DNA of 64,000 nt. Source: Amphiduros pacificus. Taxonomy: Eukaryota; Annelida; Polychaeta; Phyllodocida; Hesionidae. Shown here one piece after another: positions 1-13,649 of the stretch; the stretch's first letter is position 1, and every line of letters starts with the position of its first letter. A program made the position numbers and the translations under genes. The stretch is from contig OX439008.1 of the NCBI GenBank assembly GCA_949316495.1, forward strand, positions 42,851,011-42,915,010, read 5' to 3'. The notes beneath the pieces are model-generated. The model had not been told where the DNA came from and made no database searches. It saw only the letters and a list, made by a program, of their open reading frames with translations.

Positions 1-417
1 ATTGATGAGAAATCACAACCTTCTCTTCTCAGCATGCTTCTGTCAGACCAGGGAATGGGCTGCTCAATATCTGGGGGTCACAGTCAGATATAAGTTTCCC
101 AATGTACATTTTGTCTGGGTCAAAATCAATCTCAACTACGATGATGTATGGCTGGTTCTGTTTCATCATCAAATGTGAGAAAAAAATCTATTGGATAGGT
201 TCATTGAACTTCAGTATGAACATGAACAGAATTCATTTGATTTTATATGTACACCCACACAGATGTATAAAATTGTGTGTGTGTGTGTGAGAGAGTGTGT
301 TCATTTGCATATACCTAATTGTCCCAGAGAATTAAGAAATGAAACTAAAGCTATTATCGTTAGGCTTCCTCCGAGACTTAACTGCACGGGTCTTCTGTTT
401 GTCAGCGGTATTTCAAT

Positions 418-738
418 TTGTTACTGCCTACCCTTGCCAGAGGCACTCTCGTACTAACCAACCAATTGACACGTCATGCTGGTGAAAGTTTCGTATTTTG
501 TACTCTGTCACCCTATCTGATACACACCAAATCCATTACAGTAGAGACAGTGGACGATTCAGACTTCATCAAGATTTCCCATCAAACTGACTCAGGTGAA
601 TGGGCAAGAAGTCTGTTTCGTATTTATCTACTTCCCTACATCAACAAACTTACAGACGCTGGTACGTATTTTGGCTGCGTTTGTGAGGCCAACATTGTCG
701 ACAGTGTTAAGTTTAGATGTTTGCTTTTAAGTCATTGA
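418..738 (+). CDS. Possible Ig-like domain exon, partial gene
   Basis: The open frame reads as an immunoglobulin-fold-like segment. An early cysteine sits in SFVFCTLSP, and near the end TDAGTYFGCVC matches the classic D-x-G-x-Y-x-C strand-F motif. A TGA follows at 736-738. A pyrimidine-rich stretch ending in TTGCCAG at about 440 would serve as a 3' splice site, so the true exon probably starts near 441 rather than at an initiator. No upstream exon was found in the 440 bases before it. It could be the last exon of a secreted or membrane Ig-domain protein that begins left of the window, or a decayed copy. The family motif is visible; the gene assignment is inference. Confidence 0.35.
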   Translation: MLLPTLARGTLVLTNQLTRHAGESFVFCTLSPYLIHTKSITVETVDDSDFIKISHQTDSGEWARSLFRIYLLPYINKLTDAGTYFGCVCEANIVDSVKFRCLLLSH

Positions 739-947
739 ACTGTTCAGAACAGGTCTGCAAGTATTTACTAATAACCTTGACTACAAACATAAATTGATAT
801 TAGAGTAATCTCCTTGATGTCCACGGAAATTTCTTTTTTATTCAGATGCCCATGGCCATGTTTTAAAAACGCAAAGGTATAAAACAAATGTAAACTTAAG
901 CTTTACCTCATTAAAATCATTAAAGCAGAACAGAAAAATAACGTGCC

Positions 948-1051
948 ATAGATAATGGCATAATTAATGGCAAAATTAATGGCAAAATTAATGGCGTAAT
1001 TAATGGCATAATTAATGGCGTAATTAATGGCGTAATTAATGGCATAATAAT
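948..1051. repeat. Short tandem array, 12-bp unit
   Basis: Eight or so copies of a 12-bp unit of the type ATAATTAATGGC, with variants in the first two bases (GT, AA, AT). The rest of 739-2,830 holds no gene that I can support. There is a GC-rich patch at about 2,500-2,640 without coding features. Confidence 0.8.
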
Positions 1052-2830
1052 TCGATGGGTATTCAAATATCTACTTATAATGTTTAAAAAAAATAATATC
1101 ACATAGTTTAAGATGCCATTTGTGACAGAACAAAAAAGATCTATTTATAAATGTCATTCATATTTGAAAATGACATTTTACCAGCTATAAATTCTTCCGC
1201 GAATCTGATGTATTTTACATTAATCCACTCCTTAGTAAAGTGATAGAAATTACTTCAAGACCTCAACATCAACATCTCAAGTTGAATCTAAAAATACTAT
1301 CTATTGACGTCTGCAGTCAGTGCTATCATACACTGCTGGGCTGTCTAAAGTAAAAATTCTATTGAATCCTTATTAAACTTTAATGTGTGCTGACCTCAAT
1401 CTAGTTTCACCACTCAAACTAAGGTTAGAAATTAGCATTACTGAAAATATGTTGTTTCTTCAAAGGACTGCTGGCATTGATAACATAAAATAACAATACA
1501 TCATATTAGAAAGTCCAGATAAAAATAGTTTAATATTACCTTTATATATATATATATAAATTGGTTCAAGGTCAATGTTTATGTAGAGTAATGACGTTCA
1601 CTCTGGAGTAAAACACTTGGTCAGGAACTGTTGCCTATCATGGAAATGCAGCATCTGTTTTATTTGCCCTTCTTCCATTGTTTAACATATGCCAAGCCTA
1701 TAAAATTCTTCAAGACCATATATTTCTCTGATTGACTTTCTTTTGTAAAACCGCCCTCAATCTTGAAAAACACAAAAGTGTCACTGATCATTAAAGTACT
1801 TCTGTGATGATGTGTTTTGATAAGACAAATCTGGACAAGAGGAATGTTTAATCATTTGTGTTTTTTTTATTGTTAACCTTCAGAGAGACTCCAAAAATCT
1901 ATCTGAGAGAAAGTATTTTCGGTGTTTTTTCTCGTGAAATTGTGGAGTCAGACCTCTTGTAATCACATATAACTGAAAAAACGAGTAGAACAGAGCTATC
2001 ATTTGCAGATTGCATTGTCAGCCGCAAGCGTCCTCAGGCAATGTGTTCTTACAATGGTAGCATTAACGTACATAAAGTGTATGCGAGAAAGATGTTGGTG
2101 CTGAGAACGCATGGTGCCAGCTGGCGCGTACTTATTGTAGTTCCCTCAGGCTAACTTGGACCACAGAACTGCCATTGCTTCCATCAGGTTTACTTTTATT
2201 GTGATTTCCCTTAATAATAACACCAGACACTTCAACTTTATACCAAAAGAAAAAAAATAGTTCCATATATGAATATTGAAGATCATGAAAATACTGAATA
2301 TGAATGTACATACAAATAAATATACATGCTTTAGTGATAAAATTATCCCTAAGATTAAGATTAACTGATTACGACATCTGTGTATGTGGGTGATGACCAT
2401 TGTTCACCTCGGGCAAAGGAGAGACTGGTATATGTCCTGGAGTATAGTTCCATCTATGCATATGGTTTACAGGTCTATCACTCTGTGGCACTCACGCCCT
2501 TAATTACTTGAGATGGGCGGGGTGGTACACGTGGGAAAGCGGGCGGCGAGGGTTCTCTCGCCTCGGCTGGGGGCTCTGGGGCTCAATATGAAGAATTGCG
2601 GGGGAAGTGGTGGGAAACGTATGGGGTGACCATTAATATGATACCCGATCTCACATCCGGCCTTATCCGTCTCATTCAGTCAAGAAGGTCAGTAAGAAAG
2701 GAACGGATTATCCCGGATAGGGGAGTGATTTGGACAATGAGGATTTAGCTTAGATAAGTTTAATCACACCTCAATATCAAGATATATGTTTACTTGTGGT
2801 TTCTGACTGTATGCCTCAGTCTTCTAACCT

Positions 2831-2875
2831 ACACACACACATACACACACATACAGCCAGACACACACACACATA

Positions 2876-2966
<91 letters not shown>
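2831..2966. repeat. Compound microsatellite (AC)n then (AT)n
   Basis: A run of ACAC blocks is followed by about 45 uninterrupted AT dinucleotides. The open frame across it is a simple-sequence artefact. Confidence 0.95.
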
Positions 2967-2968
<2 letters not shown>

Positions 2969-3000
2969 CATATAATACAAAGTCTGTACTATCGATGTGA

Positions 3001-6000
3001 AAATAATACTACATCCATTAGTCAAAATAATGAATAATCTCGATAAAGAAATAGATACTCATGGTCTATAGATCAGAACAAAAAGACATGTTTTAGAATT
3101 ATACACATGGGATTTATAAACGATTAGATCGACATAGTTTTGTTTTATAATCGCAACTGGCTTATGTTAACTTACAGATACATAAAGGTCCAATAAAACA
3201 ATGTTACTAGATAAAACATGCATTATCAAAGAAGTAATTTGTTCTGAAATATTTTGACTGTTAAATTGTCTGGTTATTCCAAATGCTGTTCATCTACTGT
3301 ATACAACAGTTTGTGAACTCTAAATGTCATAATAAATGTTTGGGCCTTAAACCTTACAAAAAATGTTGTGTAGGTTACATGAAAGCTCAAAACTGAAAAA
3401 CTGGCTCAAAATTGAAACTTTATTTATCCAGGCTTTGGAGCCGCATGTTACTAAAAATGGATATGACAAAGTTTAATCTTTTTAAAATGTGCTTGTGTGC
3501 ATATGATCATCTTATTATGAATAGAAGAATATGACAGACTATTCGTATGGCAGTAATGTCCCCCTTTTCTGATACCCAGGAGGCAAAGCCATACCACGAT
3601 AAAATCATCACCAAACAAGCTAGAATTGGAATTTGCAGTGTTTGATTGTGTATCGATTACCTAACTGTTTTAGTTGATGTTTGTTTTTGTTCTTAACGTA
3701 TGTGTTGATATCATGTTCTCGGTGAGGCTTGCGAATAGAACGCACAGGGAAATTGATTCTCATCACAAGTTAGTTGACTAGTATGAACAAAGCCAATAGA
3801 TCCTAAGAATCAATGAAGTCTCGTCAAAGACGTGAACACCGTGATGTGTAGCGAGAATGGTAGGTGGCAGTTTCAACACCTCTGACCACACAGATTGTAC
3901 GAGGATTGATGAGATAGCTCCATATGACCTCCTGTACTGCTAAGGAAATACCCTTCAAGCCCATCTATATAATTAACACACAATAAGTGGCAATTGGCTG
4001 GGTTATATGTGACTTTGATCCTCGGGATCGGAATCAGGTACACCCAGAATACAGAGTTTTATGGTACACACCTGTGCTGATTTAGGGAGAGAAAGCCCAT
4101 GGTGAAAATAGGTGCCAATAACGTAATATCATAGCCTTTTTTCTCTCACGTTCTCACATAATTCACCTTGCCTGGCCAATTTCCTTAAACCCAATCCTGT
4201 CATCAAACATACATGATACTTAAGATGTATGAGATATTTCATCTGATCATACCCCTATTCCGATTGCTGTTAGGGCGTGACAAGTTGTTTATCCCTTTAT
4301 CAAATGGCATTTCATTGAAGTGCTATATATATACATAAAGATAAATCATATGTGGGCAAATTAAATGAATCTTGTCTTGTATCTGATTAGAATTCCTTCT
4401 CCTCGGAAGCTAAAGCGTAGTGAAAGGTGAAATAATCATAATCCAAAACGGGATGCGGAAACGGGGTCATAAAAGTCGTAAAAGGTACTCATAGATGTCG
4501 TAAATAGATCCTATCACAGTCGAGTGTATATTATGGACTCTCGTCCTATACGAGACCTCATCATTAGCCACCCGTACCCACGTATCAGTTCAGATATTTT
4601 GGTGCCTGAATATTAGATGTGATTCCACCGTTATAATCCCCAGATCATCGTTCATTAAAGGCTGATCTAGTACAGTCTCAAGGTTACCGCACTCACTAAT
4701 TAATAGCTGGTCAACATGCAGAGTTAATTCGTATAGTCAAATAGTTCAAGTAGTGAGCAAGACTATCTGGGACAGGTATAGCTACTCATCACCATAAAAT
4801 TTAGTTTGACTATGTAAATGTAACTAATCAAGTGTAGCCACGTGCGTGTAACCATGTGCGTGTAACCATGTGCGTAAAACCATGTGCGTTTTTGTCATAG
4901 GTGTATCACATTTGTGTATATATGTGCGTGTGACCAAGCGCGCATAACCATGTGAGTGTACCCATATAAATGTAATAATGTTAGCCTGTCAACACCAAAT
5001 ATGTCCATATTTGAAATTATGTGAGACTTCATAGTTGTGCACAAGTTTTTATTTCTTTCAGAGTTGACATACAAAGTGGACATGGGAGATACCGATAGAG
5101 GGCAAGCTATATATGTGACACTGGTTTCAAACTGTTATGCCTAATTTGTTCAGGAACATGAAGTTTGTTCAGGCGTGCTAACCGTTTGCTCAGGCTTTTG
5201 TGGGCCATTGCTTTACACAGTTGTCTCTGTGCCTTTTATTTGGAGTCATCTAAAGTTTAACTACAGTGCTCACAACAACTGCTATCAGTGGAAAATGCAC
5301 TCCTTTCATCTCCAATGCTTAATATTATCTACCCTGGGTCAAGTGCGTTTGTTAAAGTGGCAAAACCCTTAATTTCCAATAATAATGTTATTATCCCAAA
5401 ATTCCTGAGATAATATGGTCAATTAGAGGTGGGAACTCTGTCCTATATTTTCTCTGTAGTTCCAGTTAGGTCGACTGTAGATTTCCTCTTATTTTTGGAA
5501 CTCCCCTCGAAGAAAATTCATCTCTTATCTGTTTTGGATGTGGCATTGCAAAATGTCACTATAATCTGATATTGCCTCATAAAATGCAAAACTAGCTTAC
5601 ATTACAATGTGTCAAAAGCAATGTTGTTGGCTGTTGCTCATACATCTGTGTTGAGAATGTGGTTATTTATTTCACACACAAGGCCATGGAGATCCCATTA
5701 CACAAATGAACAGACGATGGATGTCAGTAGGTCCTCAGATCCCCGCTATTAAGCTTATCATTGCATACCCTATCACCATAACAAAGGCAATCAACAGATA
5801 ACACACACACACACTCATCATGAACTGGCCATGATCCCATATGAATAACACAAATTTAGATTATTATTTAACATCTTTTAGGTTATGCCCAAATAAAGTT
5901 GTTTTTAGGTTTTTTTCATTAAGTGAGTTTCAACGTGGACCCGTTGTCTTTTCTTTGAATATCATCATAACATGATTTGGTTTGTGGCAGTTGAAGCATG

Positions 6001-7088
6001 ATGCAGACAAAATAACATGTTTATTCCTTCCTATTAATTAACCTAATTGTGGTAATGATTTCTTAGTTGGAATATTTGTAGGAATTAAGATAGACCAGGA
6101 TTAGGCCATTACTGGCAAATAACATCCTCCATTAAATGAATACATGGCCAACAACAAAAGAGGAAATGGCTTGCATTTATTACATTTGTATTTGTATGTG
6201 TACCAGTGCATATATCTTCCAATCGAGAAATAACACCACATTTAGTTGTTTCAGCTAGTCATATTTCAATCGATAATACCGAAGGTTACCAATAAAAAAC
6301 ATTTACTGGTTGTTTTTATTTTCATTTTTTTTTTTTAATTTTTATCTATTTATTCTTTTTTTGAAAACAATTCTAAAGTTTGTGTCTTATAAGCAAACGT
6401 CAAATAAACAAACTGGAAATATTATCTGAAGATAAGTTTTACTTAATATATGCTAAAAAGTTTCAAAATGCTTCAACGAGAGCATGATGTAGTTAATTTT
6501 AGAAGAACTTAATGTTTAAATTGGTGGTTATTCGATGTTAAGTTTTGATAAACTATTCACCTGGACATCACATCGTTAACAAATTTCAAAGTGAAGTAGA
6601 CAACTTTTAATGTATTGAGATAGATAACACACTTTAATTTTCTGCTCTGTCATGTGGTAATTGATATTTCTCGCAGATTTGTGACATAAAAAGTAGCTCT
6701 CATACAGTTTCCGTGGTGATATATGGCGGTGGCTTGCTGAGTAATATCTCAAGTCTCCTCTCAAGTCTGATTATAATGGTAAATCTCCTTCAACACTTCC
6801 CACTCCTCATTCGATTATCCTGGAACTCCTTGAAACTCATTACATGTTAGGATCTTAAGAAAAATTTTTTTCTGCAATCTTCCGTCAACTTTCGGCCATC
6901 TTGTTATGGGTGCGTTCACATCGTGGATACAGGTATCATAACTGCTGTCACGGCTATATAATAGGTGCGAATGCTTTCGTCGCTCTCCCCTACTCATTAT
7001 TTTTCATCCCCTGCGTTCCAGTGTTTCAAATCTGAAGTCAAATATATTCTCTTAGGGAAACAATGTCATAGTTATTCTTTCTGTTAAG
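3001..7088. other. No gene seen; minor simple repeats
   Basis: This AT-rich stretch has no open frame with recognisable protein features. It contains a short degenerate 14-bp repeat with core GTAACCATGTGCG at about 4,838-4,890, a short AC run at about 5,802 and a poly-T run at about 6,327. Nothing else could be supported. Confidence 0.6.
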
Positions 7089-7475
7089 GGCCGCGGGCCG
7101 TGGCGCAGTTGGTTAGAGCGCCAGCTTAAGTTCCTCTGTGGTGATCCAATGGTCGTGGGTTCGATCCCCGGCCGTGCCGAGATTGAAATCATGATACAAT
7201 TTAGCACATGAGCTGAGGCCTGTGCCTAAAGGGTTAACCCGTCGTCCTTGTAAATCTGTAACCATGTGGGTTGTCATGTAAAGGACCTGTGACATGACAA
7301 TCCAGTGCGGACAGACATGACAATCCAGTGCGGACAGACATGACAATCCAGTCCGGACAGACATGACAATCCAGTGCGGACAGACATGACAATCCAGTGC
7401 GACATGACAATCCAGTCTACTACAAGTAGGTCTCATCACGAAATGACTGAAGTAAAGTTGAAAGTGATGTAAAAC
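7089..7475 (+). mobile_element. tRNA-derived SINE (copy A) with internal repeat expansion
   Basis: The 5' head has RNA polymerase III promoter boxes: an A-box-like TGGCGCAGTTGGTTAGAG and a B box in GGGTTCGATCCCC. A body shared with copies at 13,971-14,292 and 38,594-38,882 follows (TGAAATCATGATACAATTT, then GGGTTAACCCGTCGTCCTTG), ending in GTTGAAAGTGATGTAAAAC. The copy is unusual because a segment near the middle (7,298-7,412) is expanded into about five tandem copies of a unit of about 23 bp, TGACAATCCAGTGCGGACAG plus a few bases. The head resembles a tRNA gene, but the tRNA cloverleaf is degenerate, so this is a SINE and not a functional tRNA. Confidence 0.85.
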
Positions 7476-7496
7476 AACAAGTCTTTCTCTTGATGG

Positions 7497-10038
7497 GCCT
7501 GTCCTGTTTCTTATGTCATATGCCTTGTTCGTGTATATAGGTGTATCTGTCCTGTTTCTTATGTCATATGCCTTGTTCGTGTATATAGGTGTATCTGTCC
7601 TGTTTCTTATGTCATATGCCTTGTTCGTGTATATAGGTGTATCTGTCCTGTTTCTTATGTCATATGCCTTGTTCGTGTATATAGGTGTATCTGTCCTGTT
7701 TCTTATGTCATATGCCTTGTTCGTGTATATAGGTGTATCTGTCCTGTTTCTTATGTCATATGCCTTGTTCGTGTATATAGGTGTATCTGTCCTGTTTCTT
7801 ATGTCATATGCCTTGTTCGTGTATATAGGTGTATCTGTCCTGTTTCTTATGTCATATGCCTTGTTCGTGTATATAGGTGTATCTGTCCTGTTTCTTATGT
7901 CATATGCCTTGTTCGTGTATATAGGTGTATCTGTCCTGTTTCTTATGTCATATGCCTTGTTCGTGTATATAGGTGTATCTGTCCTGTTTCTTATGTCATA
8001 TGCCTTGTTCGTGTATATAGGTGTATCTGTCCTGTTTCTTATGTCATATGCCTTGTTCGTGTATATAGGTGTATCTGTCCTGTTTCTTATGTCATATGTC
8101 TTGTTCGTGTATATAGGTGTATCTGTCCTGTTTCTTATGTCATATGCCTTGTTCGTGTATATAGGTGTATCTGTCCTGTTTCTTAAGTCATATGCCTTGT
8201 TCGTGTATATAGGTGTATCTGTCCTGTTTCTTATGTCATATGCCTTGCTCTGTATATAGGTGTATCTGTACTGTTTCTTATGGCATATGCCTTGTTCGTG
8301 TATATAGGTGTATCTGTCCTGTTTCTTATGTCATATGCCTTGTTCGTGTATATAGGTGTATCTGTACTGTTTCTTATGGCATATGCCTTGTTCGTGTATA
8401 TAGATGTATCTGTCCTGTTTCTTATGTCATATGCCTTGTTCGTGTATATAGGTGTATCTGTACTGTTTCTTATGTCATATGCCTTGTTCGTGTATATAGG
8501 TGTATCTGTCCTGTTTCTTATGGCATATGCCTTGTTCGTGTATATAGGTGTATCTGTCCTGTTTCTTATGTCATATGCCCTGTTCGTGTATATAGGTGTA
8601 TCTGTCCTGTTTCTTATGTCATATGCCTGTTCGTGTATATAGGTGTATCTGTCCTGTTTCTTATGTCATATGCCCTGTTCGTGTATATAGGTGTATCTGT
8701 CCTGTTTCTTATGTCATATGCCTTGTTCCTGTATATAGGTGTATCTGTCCTGTTTCTTATGTCATATGCCCTGTTCGTGTATATAGGTGTATCTGTCCTG
8801 TTTCTTATGTCATATGCCTTGTTCGTGTATATAGGTGTATCTGTCCTGTTTCTTATGTCATATGCCTTGTTCGTGTATATAGGTGTATCTGTCCTGTTTC
8901 TTATGTCATATGCCTTGTTCGTGTATATAGGTGTATCTGTCCTGTTTCTTATGTCATATGCCTTGTTCGTGTATATAGGTGTATCTGTCCTGTTTCTTAT
9001 GTCATATGCCTTGTTCCTGTATATAGGTGTATCTGTCCTGTTTCTTATGTCATATGCCTTGTTCGTGTATATAGGTGTATCTGTCCTGTTTCTTATGTCA
9101 TATGCCTGTTCGTATATATAGGTTTATCTGTCCTGTTTCTTATGTCATATGCCTTGTTCGTGTATATAGGTGTATCTGTCCTGTTTCTTATGTCATATGC
9201 CTTGTTCATGTATATAGGTGTATCTGTCCTGTTTCTTATGTCATATGCCTTGTTCGTGTATCTAGGTGTATCTGTCCTGTTTCTTATGTCATATGCCTTG
9301 TTCGTGTATATAGGTGTATCTGTCCTGTTTCTTATGTCATATGCCTGTTCGTGTATATAGGTGTATCTGTCCTGTTTCTTATGTCATATGCCTGTTCGTA
9401 TATATAGGTTTATCTGTCCTGTTTCTTATGTCATATGCCTTGTTCGTGTATATAGGTGTATCTGTCCTGTTTCTTATGTCATATGCCTTGTTCGTGTATA
9501 TAGGTGTATCTGTCCTGTTTCTTATGTCATATGCCTTGTTCGTGTATCTAGGTGTATCTGTCCTGTTTCTTATGTCATATGCCTTGTTCGTGTATATAGG
9601 TGTATCTGTCCTGTTTCTTATGTCATATGCCTGTTCGTATATATAGGTTTATCTGTCCTGTTTCTTATGTCATATGCCTTGTTCGTGTATATAGGTGTAT
9701 CTGTCCTGTTTCTTATGTCATATGCCTTGTTCGTGTATATAGGTGTATCTGTCCTGTTTCTTATGTCATATGCCTTGTTCCTGTATATAGGTTTATCTGT
9801 CCTGTTTCTTATGTCATATGCCTTGTTCGTGTATATAGGTGTATCTGTCCTGTTTCTTATGTCATATGCCTTGTTCGTGTATCTAGGTGTATCTGTCCTG
9901 TTTCTTATGTCATATGCCTTGTTCCTGTATATAGGTGTATCTGTCCTGTTTCTTATGTCATATGCCTTGTTCGTGTATATAGGTGTATCTGTCCTGTTTC
10001 TTATGTCATATGCCTGTTCGTGTATATAGGTGTATCTG
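7497..10038. repeat. Minisatellite, 48-bp unit, about 53 copies
   Basis: Near-perfect tandem copies of a 48-bp unit (core CCTGTTTCTTATGTCATATG, then CCTTGTTCGTGTATATAGGT). The left half is almost invariant; the right half has point variants and several 47-bp units that shift frame. The unit is a multiple of three and stop-free in one frame, so it gives apparent open frames of up to about 300 codons encoding a hydrophobic 16-residue repeat. There is no start context, splice signal or non-repeat coding sequence, and the 47-bp units break the frame. It begins about 20 bp after the end of SINE copy A. Confidence 0.95.
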
Positions 10039-13000
10039 ATCTAATTATCCAATGTCGGTTTTATTTATCAGTTTATACTCTCAAATCTCTCTCAGGATCA
10101 GCAAAACTGTTGTGAAATGAATTGATATTATTGGAGCCACATCGGAAACTAATATAAGCCAACCAATGAGTAAAAGAAATATGCCTTTATACCAGTTGGT
10201 TTTCTGAACCTAGTTCATCATCACAAAGTTCTCTAGATTTTGATATATATATAAATTTCTTGTAAACAATGAAACTGATACAAATATTCTATAAATGAAG
10301 TAGATTTGAATATTCATATTAAGTTAGAAAATATTTTTATAAATAAATTTGCTCAAATAAATAAAATGACCAATTATGATAAATCATAGTAAAAAACACT
10401 TGAAGGGAATGCATACTCTTGGCTATTCAAATAAAATAGTAAATTGATAAACATGGTTAATAAACATTGCTTTTGTTTCTAATATATTTTCATACCTTTC
10501 TTTACAATCCTTAAAGTATATGTATTTATTTTTCTTCTTTTTTTGTCAAATTTCTGATCAACTAACCGCGCATTTTATATGAAGTGTAATATTTGATGAG
10601 AAGTGACATATTGGACAATGAGTTCCTTAAATGCGTACGCTTGCCATATACGGTGTTCCTCAATAACCTCTAATGTCTCTCAAATGGGACACACTTGTAA
10701 TCGCATAATACTTGAATACAATCTGCTACATTTGTGTTAGAATCCTTTGATAAAACATGACACCTCTCAAGGACTTTATTCTGTCAGTAAAATATGAATG
10801 GTAGTATGATTATGGCAAATCAAAAGCCGGTTTAACAGAACCAAATCTCAGGTTAGCGTGTTTTCAGAAGAGAAACCCCGATAATACCTGAGAGGGATAA
10901 ATATTTGGATATTTTCTTTAAAGAACAATACGCTAAGCTTAAATAGCAATTTCATTTCAAGCGGTTTATTTTCGTATTCGTTACATAGGCCATGCGATGA
11001 AATGTATTGAACTGACCTTTGTTAATTGAATTTTGCAAGTTTTGAAACTTGAGACATGTGGCATGAGGATATATAATTGTGGACATGTTCCATGTGTAGT
11101 GGTACTGACATGTTCTACAGGCTATATTAAACAGACAATGTTAGATATGGTGCAATCAATGCATGAGCGGCTCTGATGGACATGGCCTCAACAAGGAATT
11201 CAGTGATTTGATACATTCAAGCTGACACAACCGTTTATACTCATTCCAATAAAATACTTTGTGTCAACAGTTTATTAACACAGTTATCCCAACTTACATC
11301 TAGATATACGTGTTATATGAAGAAAGGTTATTACCATAAGATCCTTTGATCTTTTAACTCTAAAGTTTGTGGAAACCCTTCATACGTCTTTAATCCTTCA
11401 AAATGATTACGTGTATTATTCCATTTGTAAAAATGCAATTTGTTAATGTCATTATAGCAGAAGTAGATATTGCAATAGGGTATTGGCTTGCTACAAGAAA
11501 TATTTTCACAACACTTAGAAAACTATGAAATCTTCCCAACTTATACACCTAATCTCCAGCTGCGAATCTTTTATTTTGATCTTGATTTTTAAATAACCAA
11601 GACTAAAACATTGCTATAATTTTGGCATTGTCTATCTTGGTGACTCAGTGGTGACAATATCAACCACGTATTTGCTTTTCAAGCTTAAGCAATATCTAAG
11701 CTAACTTTGTATCTGCATTGGCAACTATGGTGGGATTGAGATGGTCCTGATGGCATGGTGGTTTCATCAGAAAGTCTACCCATCATTACATGCATATCAA
11801 ATTATTTGACTTTTTCCCCTTAAGTGAAAATCCCTGGCTGGATAGAGGTTTCACTGTAAACGAAATCTAGTTTGGAGGAATAAATAGCTGAATAAAGATG
11901 TTCAGGAGGCCGTTCACAGGTATTGTGTTGGGCGCAAAATCTTTAATAATTTTGGGAACCAAATTGTGAAATCACTGAAACTAAGATGGCTGAAAGCTGG
12001 TTGAAACTTGCCTAATCTCGGAAGGGCCTTACACGTAATGAAGACCTAGAGGCGTGGTATTAACTTTGTCGGTTCCCATCTTCAGAGTTCTAATTCTCAT
12101 GACATACTCACTTATTTTACCAATATTTAACCTCAAATATTCTATGTCTATAAATTCACAAAAAAATAGTTAAAGCTTAAATGATTAAGTATCAAGAGAA
12201 TTTAAATGATTTTCTTTTTTCGTCGTACATTGCAAAAGTCTCTTCAGAAAAAAACATAAAAAAATAGTTTACCCATCAGTCTTACAGTATGAGGCGCATT
12301 GTGGAGACAACCTGGGATTTGTAATGAGTTTTCACACCTCATCGATGCCAGTTGTATACAAAAACTCCAAGTTACCACCTGGAATAGCAGAACTGGCTAC
12401 CACATAGGATAGATAAAGCTTTCATATGTGTAAATCTAATTTTAGACTAAACAATTTGAATCTGCCATTTCAATAGAGGCAGTTGCTCATCCCTAAGTTG
12501 ACTTGCGTGTTAGGAGATTTTGACCAAACTAAACTAGCAAGTATGGCGCGCTGCTGATGATATAATTCGATAAAGTTATTAGACCCGCTGAGGTAAGCCA
12601 GTGTAATCTGCCCACATAACCGTGTGACAAGTCTATGGACATATCTATAGTAATTGCATGAAGATATTTGTTAGTAAGTGGGACAGGGACCGAGTGATAG
12701 CCTGATTATCCTCCATGACAAATACCAGAGATTGACTATCTGCCAACCGCCATTTGTTCTGCGGACCTACAGATTCATCCCGCACCAAACAATCTGCACT
12801 CGAACCTTTCAATCACATGGCGTTAAGATGTTTACTGAAATATTACAAGTGGAACGTAGTTACCCAATCTGCAACTGTCACAGACGCATATGCGATTTGA
12901 TTCTATTCGGATGGACGGAATCTGTTTCCATTTATATTAATCAATACGCGATATTGGAACCAGACTTATGTTTTTCTTAAACCTATATTTCATACAGATA

Positions 13001-13640
13001 AACGCCCGATCAAATCATATATATGTTCATACTTCTGTAGAGAGGTTTGAATAGTTCTGAACAAATTAAAATTATCTAATTTTATTACTTTTAAATTTAA
13101 AATTGCACTTTTTTATTTCTCAATTGTATTTTTAGCATCTGCTGGTTGCTTTCACATTCCATCAAACTCACCTGCACAAGGAAACGAAGATCAAAGTTAG
13201 ATGAGACACCGACCCCACAGGTAACATCTTTCCCTAAACTCCACCTCACATGGTTAATTCATTTCTTCCATTGTTTGTAAATTTCAAAGTGTATATTTCA
13301 CTGTGTGTAAGTTGCAGAGTACACTCTCCCTGTGTGTGCCATGCGTATGAGCCCCGCGGGCCTTGGCCGGAGTCAGCGCCTCGATGCGGGAGAGGAGCGA
13401 GCGCGCCTCGCCGGAGGCCGGAGAAACGGCCCAACCAGCAGTGATACCAACTCAACAGCGCTCTGCCCCTCAGCGCAGTCACAACTCATAACTCCGTCTC
13501 ACCTCTGTGTGATCAGGTGAAATGTCAATACAGTGTTATCGTCAAATTCTATCGACCCTTTTTATTAGTAATATAATGTGATTTAGGCTAGACTAATTAT
13601 TTGGTCTTCTGCCTGCGATGGAGTTGTGGTTCAACCAAAA
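10039..13640. other. No gene seen; one CpG-rich patch
   Basis: AT-rich DNA without recognisable coding exons. The exception in composition is a patch of about 100 bp at 13,345-13,440, rich in G, C and CpG, inside otherwise AT-rich sequence. Open frames on both strands across it have no recognisable domain. It may be a small promoter or 5' exon, but I cannot show either. Confidence 0.5.
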
Positions 13641-13649
13641 TATAAAAGA

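Noticed and set aside
2794-3000. Small open frame over the (AT)n tract
   Set aside because: Tyr-Ile repeat from simple sequence.
7107-7180. Functional tRNA gene
   Set aside because: Pol III boxes are present but the sequence continues into a conserved SINE body found in two other places, and the cloverleaf is poor.
7513-9121. Hydrophobic repeat proteins of 248-302 codons in the 48-bp array
   Set aside because: Same artefact: period divisible by three. 47-bp units break frame and the reading passes to another frame.
7497-10038. CRISPR array
   Set aside because: All arrays here are head-to-tail repeats without unique spacers, and the genome is eukaryotic.
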